Virus record (IMG/VR): IMGVR_UViG_3300017917_000601
Coordinates: 1 to 64,000 of that record
Length of the DNA stretch: 64,000 bases
Reading direction: 5' to 3' (one strand)
Origin: a virus
Shown here: positions 6,929 through 14,183 of the stretch, piece after piece
Numbering within the stretch: position 1 is the first letter of the stretch
Layout of the letters: each line of letters opens with the position of its first letter
The notes under the pieces: generated by a model
The model's database searches: none
What the model was told of the DNA's origin: nothing
The model's input: only the letters and a program-made list of their open reading frames with translations
Translations under genes and position numbers: made by a program

Positions 6929-7617
6929 ATGTTTGATTCCTTGACTACTTGCTTGACTAGTTCTACATCAGCTGGCAACTTTTTAAACTTGTTAAGCCAG
7001 TATGGTAGATCCATAATAGTACTTATTGCTTGAAGTTGCTCATCGTTGAATTTCTTCAGCATTTCCTTCCCATTTTTAGAATTTAATAACAGCCAAGGAC
7101 TAATTTTACCATCTTTAACATCAAACACTGCTCTACTAAGACTTACATAAAGGAAGTAATGATTCCACTGTGCTTGGTTGCTTTCTGCCCAAGTCATCAT
7201 ATGCTTAATACTTCTTTCTAATGCTGTTTCGACTCGTTCAGTTTTAACAAGGTCCACAACGTATTTGTCGTACAACTCATCCCTACACCAATGATCAAGT
7301 TTAACACCACTACGAATTACATAGTCAATGAACTTGTCTGGATAGAGGGGATTTACATTACTAACAAAACTACCAAACTTTACAAATGCATTATAGTAAG
7401 GACTTTTTGCAAATTCATCATATGTTTTTTCGCCTTTAAGATTCTGACTTAATTTAAAAAATCTGTTGAAGGCGTCAAATCCTAGTACAACATGTCTTTC
7501 TGTTTTAGCTAAATGTCTGCGTTTCTGTTCGCAAACATGCACCATCAAAGTTTTCTCTTTTGAAAACTTATGCTTACAAAATTGACAAGTAAATACACCT
7601 TCTACCAATGCCATCAT
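6925..7617 (-). CDS. C2H2 zinc-finger protein, conserved in T4-like aquatic phages (function unknown)
   Basis: A 230-aa protein with an N-terminal zinc-finger-like segment at residues 9-28 (CQFCKHKFSKEKTLMVHVCE: CxxC followed by His and Cys), then an all-helical body rich in aromatic residues (WCRDELYDKYVVDLVKTERV, MTWAESNQAQWNHYFLYVSL, ISPWLLLNSK). From memory, proteins of this shape recur near replication genes in marine T4-like phages without a known role. The ATG at 7617 overlaps the upstream stop as ATGA. DNA or protein binding is plausible from the finger, but nothing shows a catalytic site. Confidence 0.65.
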   Translation of the reverse strand: MMALVEGVFTCQFCKHKFSKEKTLMVHVCEQKRRHLAKTERHVVLGFDAFNRFFKLSQNLKGEKTYDEFAKSPYYNAFVKFGSFVSNVNPLYPDKFIDYVIRSGVKLDHWCRDELYDKYVVDLVKTERVETALERSIKHMMTWAESNQAQWNHYFLYVSLSRAVFDVKDGKISPWLLLNSKNGKEMLKKFNDEQLQAISTIMDLPYWLNKFKKLPADVELVKQVVKESNI

Positions 7618-8093
7618 TTTAATTTCTTTGCAATAAGGGAGTCTTCCATACCGTAGCGTTTAGCAAGATCCTTAATGTCTTTGTCAGTTACCATTGAAGC
7701 AAGCAATTCGATCTCATCCATCTTCTTTTGCGGATATAGTTCAGCTAAGAATTTTACTTTTTTACTATCACTGCCTGCTTTTTTCTTGTGACCAATCCAT
7801 TCGTGATAGAATCTAGTATTGCCGTCGTAACTGCACATACACAATAGTAACCACAACAGCTTAGGATGTTTTTGCAAAACATTCCAATGTTTGTTAAAGT
7901 ATTCGTTTACGGTAAGAACAAAATGTTGTTGAACTTCTTTGTTAGAAGACTTGGCATTACTGATATATCTGTTTAGAATAAAAAATTCCTGTTTAAGACT
8001 TTTTTGCTGATCAGCATCCATGGCGTCCCATAGTTCTCGGACGTTCTCATCAACTGCGGCAATCTTTTCTTTTAGTTCTATTTTTTCACTCAT
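7614..8093 (-). CDS. possible sliding-clamp loader small subunit (gp62-like), tentative
   Basis: A 159-aa helical protein. FFILNRYISNA followed by NEYFNKHWNVLQKHPKLLWLLL, a Lys-rich loop, and an alternating helical C-terminus (MDEIELLASMVTDKDIKDLAKRYGM) has the layout of T4 gp62-type clamp-loader subunits (FVVNR start, helical middle, then L..Y.G). T4 gp62 is 187 aa. The position in a recombination/replication operon fits, but gp44 and gp45 are not in the window. The match is by pattern only and could be wrong. ATGA overlaps link it to both neighbours. Confidence 0.45.
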   Translation of the reverse strand: MSEKIELKEKIAAVDENVRELWDAMDADQQKSLKQEFFILNRYISNAKSSNKEVQQHFVLTVNEYFNKHWNVLQKHPKLLWLLLCMCSYDGNTRFYHEWIGHKKKAGSDSKKVKFLAELYPQKKMDEIELLASMVTDKDIKDLAKRYGMEDSLIAKKLK

Positions 8094-8356
8094 AGTGGCT
8101 TGTCTTTGCTTAAACGATATATCATTATAGCATTATCTAAGGCTTTCTGTAAAGCCTTATTGGTTTTTGCTTCTCTCCGAATTTCGCCCCAAAGTTTGTC
8201 TTCGAGTAAATGATCCCTTAATGGTCTACCGTCAGCAGTTCTAGCATCATAGTTCCAGCCAATCGGTTTCCTTTCAGTTGATCCCTGTTCTCTAGCATAG
8301 ACAACATCATCTACTCGTTCGTAGATGTATGTGGCACCTGGTTTAAGACTTCCCAT
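8090..8356 (-). CDS. conserved small phage protein (88 aa), unknown
   Basis: An 88-aa protein starting MGSLKPGATYIYERVDD. A TTG two codons upstream is the only way to extend it, so the ATG at 8356 is chosen. It has a short beta-type N-terminus (YIYERVDDVVYARE) and a helical C-terminus (LWGEIRREAKTNKALQKALDNAIMIYRLSK). From memory this layout recurs in T4-like cyanophages without a function. The stop shares ATGA with the downstream gp62-like gene. Confidence 0.6.
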   Translation of the reverse strand: MGSLKPGATYIYERVDDVVYAREQGSTERKPIGWNYDARTADGRPLRDHLLEDKLWGEIRREAKTNKALQKALDNAIMIYRLSKDKPL

Positions 8357-8492
8357 ATACAATCCCGTATTGTTTGTACAGCCATTTTAGAAATTCTTCC
8401 AAAGTTTCTATTTTGTCTTCTTCAAAAATCTGTTCTTTAATATACGAGTCCATACCAATTTTAACTCTGTTGAGAAAATCTTTGTCATTCAT
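8343..8492 (-). CDS. small acidic helical protein (49 aa), unknown
   Basis: A 49-aa frame that fills an otherwise empty 120-nt gap. The ATG at 8492 has AAGGAG 7 nt upstream and lies within the last codons of the 2OG-oxygenase gene; the TAA at 8343 lies within the start of the 88-aa gene. The product (MNDKDFLNRVKIGMDSYIKE to EEFLKWLYKQYGIVYGKS) is predicted mostly helical. A competing ATG at 8488 gives only 26 codons without good spacing. The good ribosome-binding site and the overlaps at both ends make it a probable real gene. Function unknown. Confidence 0.62.
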   Translation of the reverse strand: MNDKDFLNRVKIGMDSYIKEQIFEEDKIETLEEFLKWLYKQYGIVYGKS

Positions 8493-9120
8493 CTCCGCTC
8501 TCCTTAGGGACTAATCTTGCATCAAACGCCATAATAGTTCTATACCCGTCGCCTCGCCATGGATAAACCGTGTGCGGCAAATGACTTGGAAACAACACTA
8601 CTGTTCCTGCCTTTGGGGTATATTTCCACATGTCATTCATGATAAATTTTGAAATATCTTTAGTTTGTGGTAACCTAAAAGCTATCTGAGAATCTGACGG
8701 AGAACTGTTTTCAACTAGGTCCGGAGTTGTAATATACATATTACCACTTATGTTGCCGCCTGGATGTGTGTGCATTTCTTGGTAATCACCCTGTTGCTGT
8801 CTAATAGTCCATATACTAGTAACCACCGGCTTGCAAAATTTTAATTCTTCAGCGCCTGACTGAGCAGATACTAACTCCATGTATCCTTGACATAGGCTTT
8901 CAAGGAACTTTACTAGCCAAGACACATCAATGTTTAGTTGATTAGGATATACTTGTATCTGCTGTCCTCCTCTAATACTGATGTAAGGATTTCCACTATC
9001 GTTTAATTCTGGATGAGAATGTAGAGAGTCAACTAGGCTATAAATTTTACTAAACTCAACAGGAGGAACATCGTCGATAGCAAGAATAGTTGGTTGAAAG
9101 TAAGCAACTTTTAGACTCAT
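8485..9120 (-). CDS. 2-oxoglutarate/Fe(II)-dependent oxygenase (putative)
   Basis: A 211-aa protein resembling the phage 2OG-Fe(II) oxygenase family typified by PF13759. The jelly-roll iron site is visible: HTHPGGNISGNMYI (about 121-134; His-x-His-P, then small residues and the N/Y pair), distal His in LFPSHLPHTVYPW (about 182-194), and the Arg of YRTIMAFD that would bind 2-oxoglutarate. The reaction would be an Fe(II)-dependent hydroxylation; the substrate is unknown. The start overlaps the upstream stop as ATGA. It is one of four such proteins in the window; the other three are together at 39.2-40.9 kb. Confidence 0.75.
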   Translation of the reverse strand: MSLKVAYFQPTILAIDDVPPVEFSKIYSLVDSLHSHPELNDSGNPYISIRGGQQIQVYPNQLNIDVSWLVKFLESLCQGYMELVSAQSGAEELKFCKPVVTSIWTIRQQQGDYQEMHTHPGGNISGNMYITTPDLVENSSPSDSQIAFRLPQTKDISKFIMNDMWKYTPKAGTVVLFPSHLPHTVYPWRGDGYRTIMAFDARLVPKESGDE

Positions 9121-9623
9121 AGTATTTTATCCAGTTGAATAATTTCGCTTTGTCTCGAGATTTCTTTAACAAAATATGCACAGTTTGGTTTATCACCAAA
9201 CTTTGTAGGAACAGCTAATAGCTGACCGTTTTTCATTTTAGGAAAGTACCACTTAACGTCATTGTAGAAATTTACAATTTCAATTTTCTTAAACTCAACT
9301 CTAAAACTGCTTAATGGATTAAAGATTAATGCTTCAAATCCGCGATCATTTAGACTTGTTAAAGGTAAAATTTCAATATCGTTAGAGCTTGAACTGTCCC
9401 CTACTGCAATTGACCAATCGATAGGCATAGCTACTTCTTCATCGCCGATTCTCAGCACCATTGCAGGGCTGTTGAAACTCTCTAAAAATATCAAAGGCAT
9501 GAAGTAAAAATCTGGCTCTTTAGGGTCACTGTTATCTAAAACTGCAAACCGTGTGCTGTCGTCAACCTCGTCTGGTAAATTGTTTAAACTAAAAGTTTTG
9601 TTATCTAATGTTAGTATTTGCAT
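9117..9623 (-). CDS. conserved phage protein downstream of uvsW (168 aa), unknown
   Basis: A 168-aa protein starting MQILTLDNKTFSLNNLPDEV. AAGGACA ends 6 nt before the ATG at 9623; a longer frame from 9641 would place that motif inside the gene, so 9623 is preferred. The body is beta-rich, with FNPLSSFRVEFKKIEIVNF and a conserved-looking tail (NDVKWYFPKMKNGQLLAVP, then CAYFVKEI). The latter pattern is familiar from hypothetical proteins of cyanophage T4-likes. No catalytic motif is visible. Confidence 0.6.
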   Translation of the reverse strand: MQILTLDNKTFSLNNLPDEVDDSTRFAVLDNSDPKEPDFYFMPLIFLESFNSPAMVLRIGDEEVAMPIDWSIAVGDSSSSNDIEILPLTSLNDRGFEALIFNPLSSFRVEFKKIEIVNFYNDVKWYFPKMKNGQLLAVPTKFGDKPNCAYFVKEISRQSEIIQLDKIL

Positions 9624-9631
9624 ATCTGTCC

Positions 9632-11095
9632 TTAGGACCAATCCGTCTTCTCAATTGTGAAGGGATACTTGGCCTCTTTATAAAATTTCTTCCTCTCAGT
9701 GAGGTGGCGTTTGGCGTATTTGCAGGTTGATGTAATATCCCAGATTTGGACGAAGTCTTTGTCTTCTGCTTTTCTAATCCCTCGCCCAATGCTTTGTATA
9801 ACGCGGACAAAGCTCTTTCCGGGCTCAAGAAGAACCAGATTAAAAATCCTTGGAATATTAATACCCACAGCGGCCACACCATAAGTCGCCACAATAATCT
9901 TGTCACTACTGGTTCTAACTTCATCATATTCTTCTTTCCTATCTGTTGTTTTTACTTCGCCTGAAATAAACACACTACCTTCTAATTCATTTACTAAAAA
10001 TTTGCCTGAGTCAATCCTGTTAACGAGAACTAGTGTATTGCCTGATTTTGATATTTCTTTAATTAATTTGCTGATATAGATCATCCTATCATCGTCAGTA
10101 ACTAGATACTTTAATTCGTCAGCATAGCTTCTAAATTCTCGAGTATCAAGCATCTGTACAATGTTTACGTGACAATTTGACAACACACCTTTTTCTTGTA
10201 ACTCGTGTGCTTTAATGCCGCCAATGACTGGACCAATTGAAGCAAAAATACTTTCGCTTTCAAATTTTTCTTTAGGTACTGTTCCAGTTAACCCCCACCG
10301 TATTGCCGCGTTAGATAAGTTTTGTGTAAGTAAATTTTTTAATACTTCAGCCTTAGCCATGTGTACTTCGTCAACAATGACTGTTTTAACACCGTCTAAA
10401 AACTCAGCTAGTGTTAGTATATCGTGCTCGTGATTTTTAGATTTTTTGTCTAAAATATTCAAACTTTGCCAAGTACAGATAGTGTGTGTTTTATTAAGAT
10501 CTTTTCTGTCGCCGTAATAAACCCCGACGTCAAGACCGACGTTAATAAAATCTTCTTCTGTTTGTTCGACAAGTGACTTGTTTGGTACAATAGTGATAGT
10601 GCGTCCATATTTTTCACAAAGATCAGCTAGCGTTGCAGTTGTAATTGTTTTACCTGCGCCAGTGGCAATTTCTTGTAGTGCTTGGTGGTTTTCAAGAAAC
10701 TTATTGATTGCCGCAACTTGGTAATCGCGAAGCATAATAGGCTGGCCTTCTTGAGGATGGCCCTTTGGCCACACCTTACCTTTATCAGCCCAATAGGTTT
10801 CTGTTACTGGAGTAAAGGTAATTTGCTGTGTCGTGCGAAGATCTTCTACTTCTTCAATATCAACACCCATTTTTCCTAGTATATCAAGGATTGTTTCGAG
10901 TTGATTTAAGTATCCATTACCGCCTAGACCAAATAAACTAACCATACCGTCCCATCGTCCTAGCTTGTATGCAGGATGATATCTTGCATATGGTATCTCG
11001 TATTTGAAAGTGTTGGCTAATTTTTTACGAGCATCGAGTGGGCAGTTCTCTAGCTTAATATTAACCTCATCTTTGATGATTAATTTCACCCCCAT
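9632..11095 (-). CDS. uvsW: UvsW-like DNA/RNA helicase
   Basis: A 487-aa superfamily-2 helicase matching T4 UvsW (502 aa), which remodels branched recombination intermediates, unwinds R-loops and helps switch from origin- to recombination-dependent replication. An N-terminal domain (1-110) precedes motif I (IATGAGKT, about 142-149), motif II (VIVDEVHMAKA, about 238), motif III (WGLTGTVPKEKF, about 268) and motif VI (QSIGRGIRKAED, about 445). It overlaps the upstream 394-aa gene by 10 nt, implying translational coupling, and heads the downstream ATGA-coupled gene string. Confidence 0.9.
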   Translation of the reverse strand: MGVKLIIKDEVNIKLENCPLDARKKLANTFKYEIPYARYHPAYKLGRWDGMVSLFGLGGNGYLNQLETILDILGKMGVDIEEVEDLRTTQQITFTPVTETYWADKGKVWPKGHPQEGQPIMLRDYQVAAINKFLENHQALQEIATGAGKTITTATLADLCEKYGRTITIVPNKSLVEQTEEDFINVGLDVGVYYGDRKDLNKTHTICTWQSLNILDKKSKNHEHDILTLAEFLDGVKTVIVDEVHMAKAEVLKNLLTQNLSNAAIRWGLTGTVPKEKFESESIFASIGPVIGGIKAHELQEKGVLSNCHVNIVQMLDTREFRSYADELKYLVTDDDRMIYISKLIKEISKSGNTLVLVNRIDSGKFLVNELEGSVFISGEVKTTDRKEEYDEVRTSSDKIIVATYGVAAVGINIPRIFNLVLLEPGKSFVRVIQSIGRGIRKAEDKDFVQIWDITSTCKYAKRHLTERKKFYKEAKYPFTIEKTDWS

Positions 11096-12270
11096 TGTGA
11101 CCTCATCTCAATGATCGGTTGTTGGTCAGTGTGAGAAATGATTAGGTCGCAATGATTTGCAAACACCGAAGTCTTGGTATGTCGTAGGGGTGTACCAATG
11201 CTAACAACACTCATTGGTCTCCAGTCATTTTTTATGAAAAATTTTGGAATTTTTCCGTTTTGTACAGCCACTATTTTTGTCTCATTGTTTAGTTCAGCAT
11301 TGTATTTGTTATCTGCAATGAACTTATTAAATTGTGTACCAACCTCGTCATTAGGCAATCTAAAGTAAACTCCAATTTTATCAAAAATTCCATTTTTTTG
11401 GAGACTTACATGAAGATTTTTCATTTCTTCGAGGCATTTTTTATGGTCGTTACTATCAAATACTAACATCACTGGAAGTCTTTTTAATTTTATTAAAGAG
11501 TCGAGGACTTCGTCAAGGCTGTGTTCTTTTCTGTTAATCCAAATTCTTGTATTTTTTCTATAAGCAATTTGTTCTGTTAAATTTTCTGGATTTTTTTCGG
11601 TATTTTCTACAAAATACTGATACCTAATAGATCTGTCTTTAATAATGTTGTTGTCAATGGCAGTGTCAATGCCTAAATCTTGTGTAATTGCTTTTTGAAA
11701 ATTTGTGTGTGAAATGTTTGTGATTAAAAATTGAGATTTGACCTCATTTTCTGACCAAGATTTTATGGTTTTGTAAAAATCTATGATTTTTCCTTCAATT
11801 TCAAAATCTAAAGGTCTTAGCATGTCGACTAGCTTAACAATATTTTTTTCTGTTAGGTCAGCAACATAAAATTTTCCATTTTGTTCTTGCCCAAGTCCAG
11901 AAATATTTTTAGAATTTGAAGTAATTGTTTGACGAATTGCCGAAGAATACGTAAATTCAATAAAAATGACAGAATTTCCACTGGCATGTGAATTGATGTA
12001 CATTTTTCTTGTCTTGTCAACTTGACGAAATGGTTTGGACCAAGTTGGGACTTCTATTGCTTCACAAATTTCATTTGACAGCTCGTTAAATTTTTCAGAA
12101 TTTTCCTTAAAAATCTTAACCAACAGTTTTCCTTGGTTTTCTGTGATAAAGTGTGGAGACGAAATTATCTTATGTAAGCTCTTGAGTACCTTTTTATCGC
12201 GTAAAGATAAAGACAGCTGGTCTACAGGAAAGCTAATTACTTTTACAAGAAGTTTATCAACAGTATTCAT
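11086..12270 (-). CDS. 394-aa protein of unknown function between uvsY and uvsW
   Basis: A 394-aa Lys/Asn/Ile-rich protein starting MNTVDKLLVKVISF. The ATG at 12270 is chosen because a strong promoter's -10 box ends 7 nt before it; the frame could start at 12288 but that would include the promoter. It has a helical N-terminus (1-95) followed by alternating beta/alpha segments (SVIFIEFTYSS, KFYVADLTEK, LPVMLVFDSND, KIGVYFRLPND, MSVVSIGTPL, CDLIISHTD). No Walker or metal motif is visible and no family is recognised. Its mRNA starts anew after the uvsY terminator and continues into uvsW. Confidence 0.7.
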   Translation of the reverse strand: MNTVDKLLVKVISFPVDQLSLSLRDKKVLKSLHKIISSPHFITENQGKLLVKIFKENSEKFNELSNEICEAIEVPTWSKPFRQVDKTRKMYINSHASGNSVIFIEFTYSSAIRQTITSNSKNISGLGQEQNGKFYVADLTEKNIVKLVDMLRPLDFEIEGKIIDFYKTIKSWSENEVKSQFLITNISHTNFQKAITQDLGIDTAIDNNIIKDRSIRYQYFVENTEKNPENLTEQIAYRKNTRIWINRKEHSLDEVLDSLIKLKRLPVMLVFDSNDHKKCLEEMKNLHVSLQKNGIFDKIGVYFRLPNDEVGTQFNKFIADNKYNAELNNETKIVAVQNGKIPKFFIKNDWRPMSVVSIGTPLRHTKTSVFANHCDLIISHTDQQPIIEMRSQWG

Positions 12271-12277
12271 ACTTTTT

Positions 12278-12306
12278 ATTATACACACGTCTTAGGCAAA
12301 GGTCAA
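12278..12306 (-). promoter_or_regulatory. strong sigma70 promoter for the 394-aa gene / uvsW operon
   Basis: On the minus strand TTGACC (12306-12301), a 17-nt spacer ending TGTG, and TATAAT (12283-12278). This is one mismatch from the full consensus with an ideal spacer. The -10 ends 7 nt before the ATG at 12270, so the transcript would begin at or next to the start codon. Confidence 0.78.
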
Positions 12307-12316
12307 TACCTTATTG

Positions 12317-12351
12317 AAAAAAATAGGCCTCATAAATATTTAAGGCCTATT
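12317..12351 (-). terminator. rho-independent terminator after uvsY
   Basis: A 9-bp perfect stem (AATAGGCCT 12322-12330 with AGGCCTATT 12343-12351) with a 12-nt AT loop. On the minus strand it is followed by seven Ts. It closes the gp32-uvsX-uvsY transcript just before the promoter of the 394-aa gene. Confidence 0.85.
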
Positions 12352-12373
12352 GTCACTATTTTGAGCAAATTAG

Positions 12374-12829
12374 TTAAAGCGTTGCATCTTCCATTCCAGC
12401 AACTCTCAATTTCACGATATTTGTAAGTTGCCATTGTTTCTGATCAAGTGCTTTTGTAATTCCAAGCCATTTATTTCTTAGCAAAGCAAATTCGTTGATA
12501 ATTTTTTCAAAATCAACAACATCTGCTTCGCCTTCTACAAACTTTTCGCAATCACGACTGCTCAAAGCACGTTGGTAGTTTTCAAGATACTTCCGAAAGA
12601 ATTGACTTTTGAGTCTTCGTAACTCGATATTCAAATATTCTAAGATTGCTTCGATTTCTTGCAACTGACTGAATCTGTGTTCTACAATACCAGGCATAGC
12701 AGCCGACGCTTTTTCAATATTACCAATAATATGGCATTCTTTTTTAGCATCAGCAAGCTCGTTAGTATAGTATTCCACAGCATCGGGAATGTTACTAATG
12801 TCTTGAGAAATCTTAGTGTACCAGCTCAT
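12374..12829 (-). CDS. uvsY: UvsY recombination mediator
   Basis: A 151-aa protein with the size (T4 UvsY is 137) and helical layout of UvsY, which loads UvsX onto gp32-covered single-stranded DNA. The middle carries EIEAILEYLNIELRRLKSQF (about 77-96) and LENYQRALSSRDCEKFVEGE, and the C-terminus LRNKWLGITKALDQKQWQLT, typical for the DNA-binding and heptamer-forming helices. It lies two genes after uvsX, with TAATG coupling to the 78-aa gene between them. A strong terminator follows it. Confidence 0.82.
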   Translation of the reverse strand: MSWYTKISQDISNIPDAVEYYTNELADAKKECHIIGNIEKASAAMPGIVEHRFSQLQEIEAILEYLNIELRRLKSQFFRKYLENYQRALSSRDCEKFVEGEADVVDFEKIINEFALLRNKWLGITKALDQKQWQLTNIVKLRVAGMEDATL

Positions 12830-13065
12830 TAGAAATCGAGTTCCTTATAATCATCATCTTCCTCTTCCTCGCCTTCGTCGAGATAGTACTCGATAGCAGA
12901 GTCGAGAGTACCGTCAACTCCTGTGGCTCCTTCCAGTGTCCTATCGCTGACACCGTAGTCAGCTAATAGGTCAACGTATCTTTCTGCGGCTACTTCTAGT
13001 TGCTTCTTATCAATGTAGTCAGCAAACAATAACCAGATATCACCAATTTGACTTTCATTCAACAT
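12829..13065 (-). CDS. small acidic protein between uvsX and uvsY (78 aa), unknown
   Basis: A 78-aa protein starting MLNESQIGDIWLLFADYIDK. The ATG at 13065 sits 9 nt after AGAGGAG; a further ATG at 13074 is only 2 nt after it and less likely. The sequence is helical with an Asp/Glu-rich tail (DEGEEEEDDDYKELDF). From memory, cyanophages carry a similar ORF (YIDKK..EVAAERYVDLLADYG) next to uvsY. The acidic tail may mimic DNA or bind gp32 or UvsX, but this is inference. It overlaps the uvsX end by 11 nt and couples to uvsY by TAATG. Confidence 0.68.
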   Translation of the reverse strand: MLNESQIGDIWLLFADYIDKKQLEVAAERYVDLLADYGVSDRTLEGATGVDGTLDSAIEYYLDEGEEEEDDDYKELDF

Positions 13066-14119
13066 GTTCTTCATTCTCCTCTGGAACAGTAGTTGTTGTG
13101 TTAGATTTGATATGGTATTTTTCCATTATCATATCTAATTTATCATCTTTCCATTCTTTTCGGTAGAATTTGAACTCTTCTCCAGTCTCTGGATCAATCC
13201 ACTTGAGTCTGTTACCTTCTTGCTTGAGTAAACCTTCTTTTTCAAACAAGTCTACAAGACCGCTGTATGGATTCATACCTGTTGCGTAAGGAATTTTAAC
13301 TTGAATGTTTTCAAAAGGTTTAGCATAACGTGTTTTCATGATTTTACATGCGGCACGAATACCGTTTACTTCTGAAACTTTGTTGCCATCTTCGTCTTCT
13401 TTTAGTTTCAATTTCTTCATGGCAACCACGATAGAAGATGCGTAAATGAAGCCTTGTCCGCCTGAGATTTTGTCGTCTGGATCAAACATATCTTGGCTAG
13501 CGTATGTGTGATTTGTAGCCACCAAGCCAATGTTAAGACTACCAAACATATTAACACAGTTACGAACCAGCGCCGTAAGTGCTTTAGGCTTTCTACCCAT
13601 ATCACCTTTAAGATCTCCTGCTTCGAATTGATTAACATCAGTTGGTGTTAGCAACATGCCAAGTGAGTCAACAACAAATAATACCTTAGGACGTGATTCC
13701 TCTGGCATTTCTTTGTATTCTTTGATGAATTCGTTAATAGTTTTAGCAACGTCATCAATCATAGCCATATTAAGTTTTAACAACTTATCTTCGCTAGTAT
13801 CAACACCGAGTGCTTTGAGCCATTCTTCGTCAAGAGCGTTTTCGCTATCGATTAGAACAACATAGATACCTTGTTGTTGTGCATGTCGAACGATATTACC
13901 GGAACAGATATATGACTTGCCTGCGCCTGACTCTCCAGCAAATACAGTAACCTTACCTAGAGGAATACCTTTTTGGAAGTCACCGCTGATCAGATAATTT
14001 AATGCAAAATTACCTGTTGAAACCCAATCAGTAGGGTCTGTAAAACCTACACTAAGACCATCAATACTCTTAGTTAATGTCTTACGAAATTTTGATAAAT
14101 CAAAAGGCTTTGTAGCCAT
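13055..14119 (-). CDS. uvsX: UvsX recombinase (RecA/Rad51-like)
   Basis: A 354-aa strand-exchange protein of the T4 UvsX family (T4: 391 aa) that forms filaments on single-stranded DNA for recombination-dependent replication. Walker A GESGAGKS (about 62-69), Walker B VLFVVDSLGML (about 147-157), and the DNA-binding/ATP-sensing region ATNHTYASQDMFDPDDKISG (about 203-222). The C-terminus ends in an acidic stretch. AGGAG lies 8 nt before the ATG. A leader hairpin separates it from gp32. Confidence 0.93.
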   Translation of the reverse strand: MATKPFDLSKFRKTLTKSIDGLSVGFTDPTDWVSTGNFALNYLISGDFQKGIPLGKVTVFAGESGAGKSYICSGNIVRHAQQQGIYVVLIDSENALDEEWLKALGVDTSEDKLLKLNMAMIDDVAKTINEFIKEYKEMPEESRPKVLFVVDSLGMLLTPTDVNQFEAGDLKGDMGRKPKALTALVRNCVNMFGSLNIGLVATNHTYASQDMFDPDDKISGGQGFIYASSIVVAMKKLKLKEDEDGNKVSEVNGIRAACKIMKTRYAKPFENIQVKIPYATGMNPYSGLVDLFEKEGLLKQEGNRLKWIDPETGEEFKFYRKEWKDDKLDMIMEKYHIKSNTTTTVPEENEEHVE

Positions 14120-14138
14120 AGTTATTCTCCTAAATGAT

Positions 14139-14177
14139 AGCTTGGGCGTAAGAGCTATGTCTCAGAGGCCCAAGGCT
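14139..14177 (-). promoter_or_regulatory. leader hairpin between gp32 and uvsX
   Basis: The arms AGCTTGGGC (139-147) and GCCCAAG-G-CT (168-177) pair with one bulge around a 20-nt loop. There is no T-run on the minus strand, and the uvsX ribosome-binding site lies just outside the stem. This fits an RNA-processing or stability element, or partial attenuation between gp32 and uvsX. Confidence 0.5.
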
Positions 14178-14183
14178 TATTAA

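Noticed and set aside
8411-8488. A 26-codon frame starting ATGACA with ATGA overlap at the oxygenase stop
   Set aside because: The alternative 49-codon frame 4 nt upstream has better ribosome-binding spacing and ends at the next gene; the 26-codon frame stops early.
9601-9927. Minus-strand 108-codon frame within uvsW
   Set aside because: Overlaps the conserved helicase motifs of UvsW in another frame and has no motif of its own.
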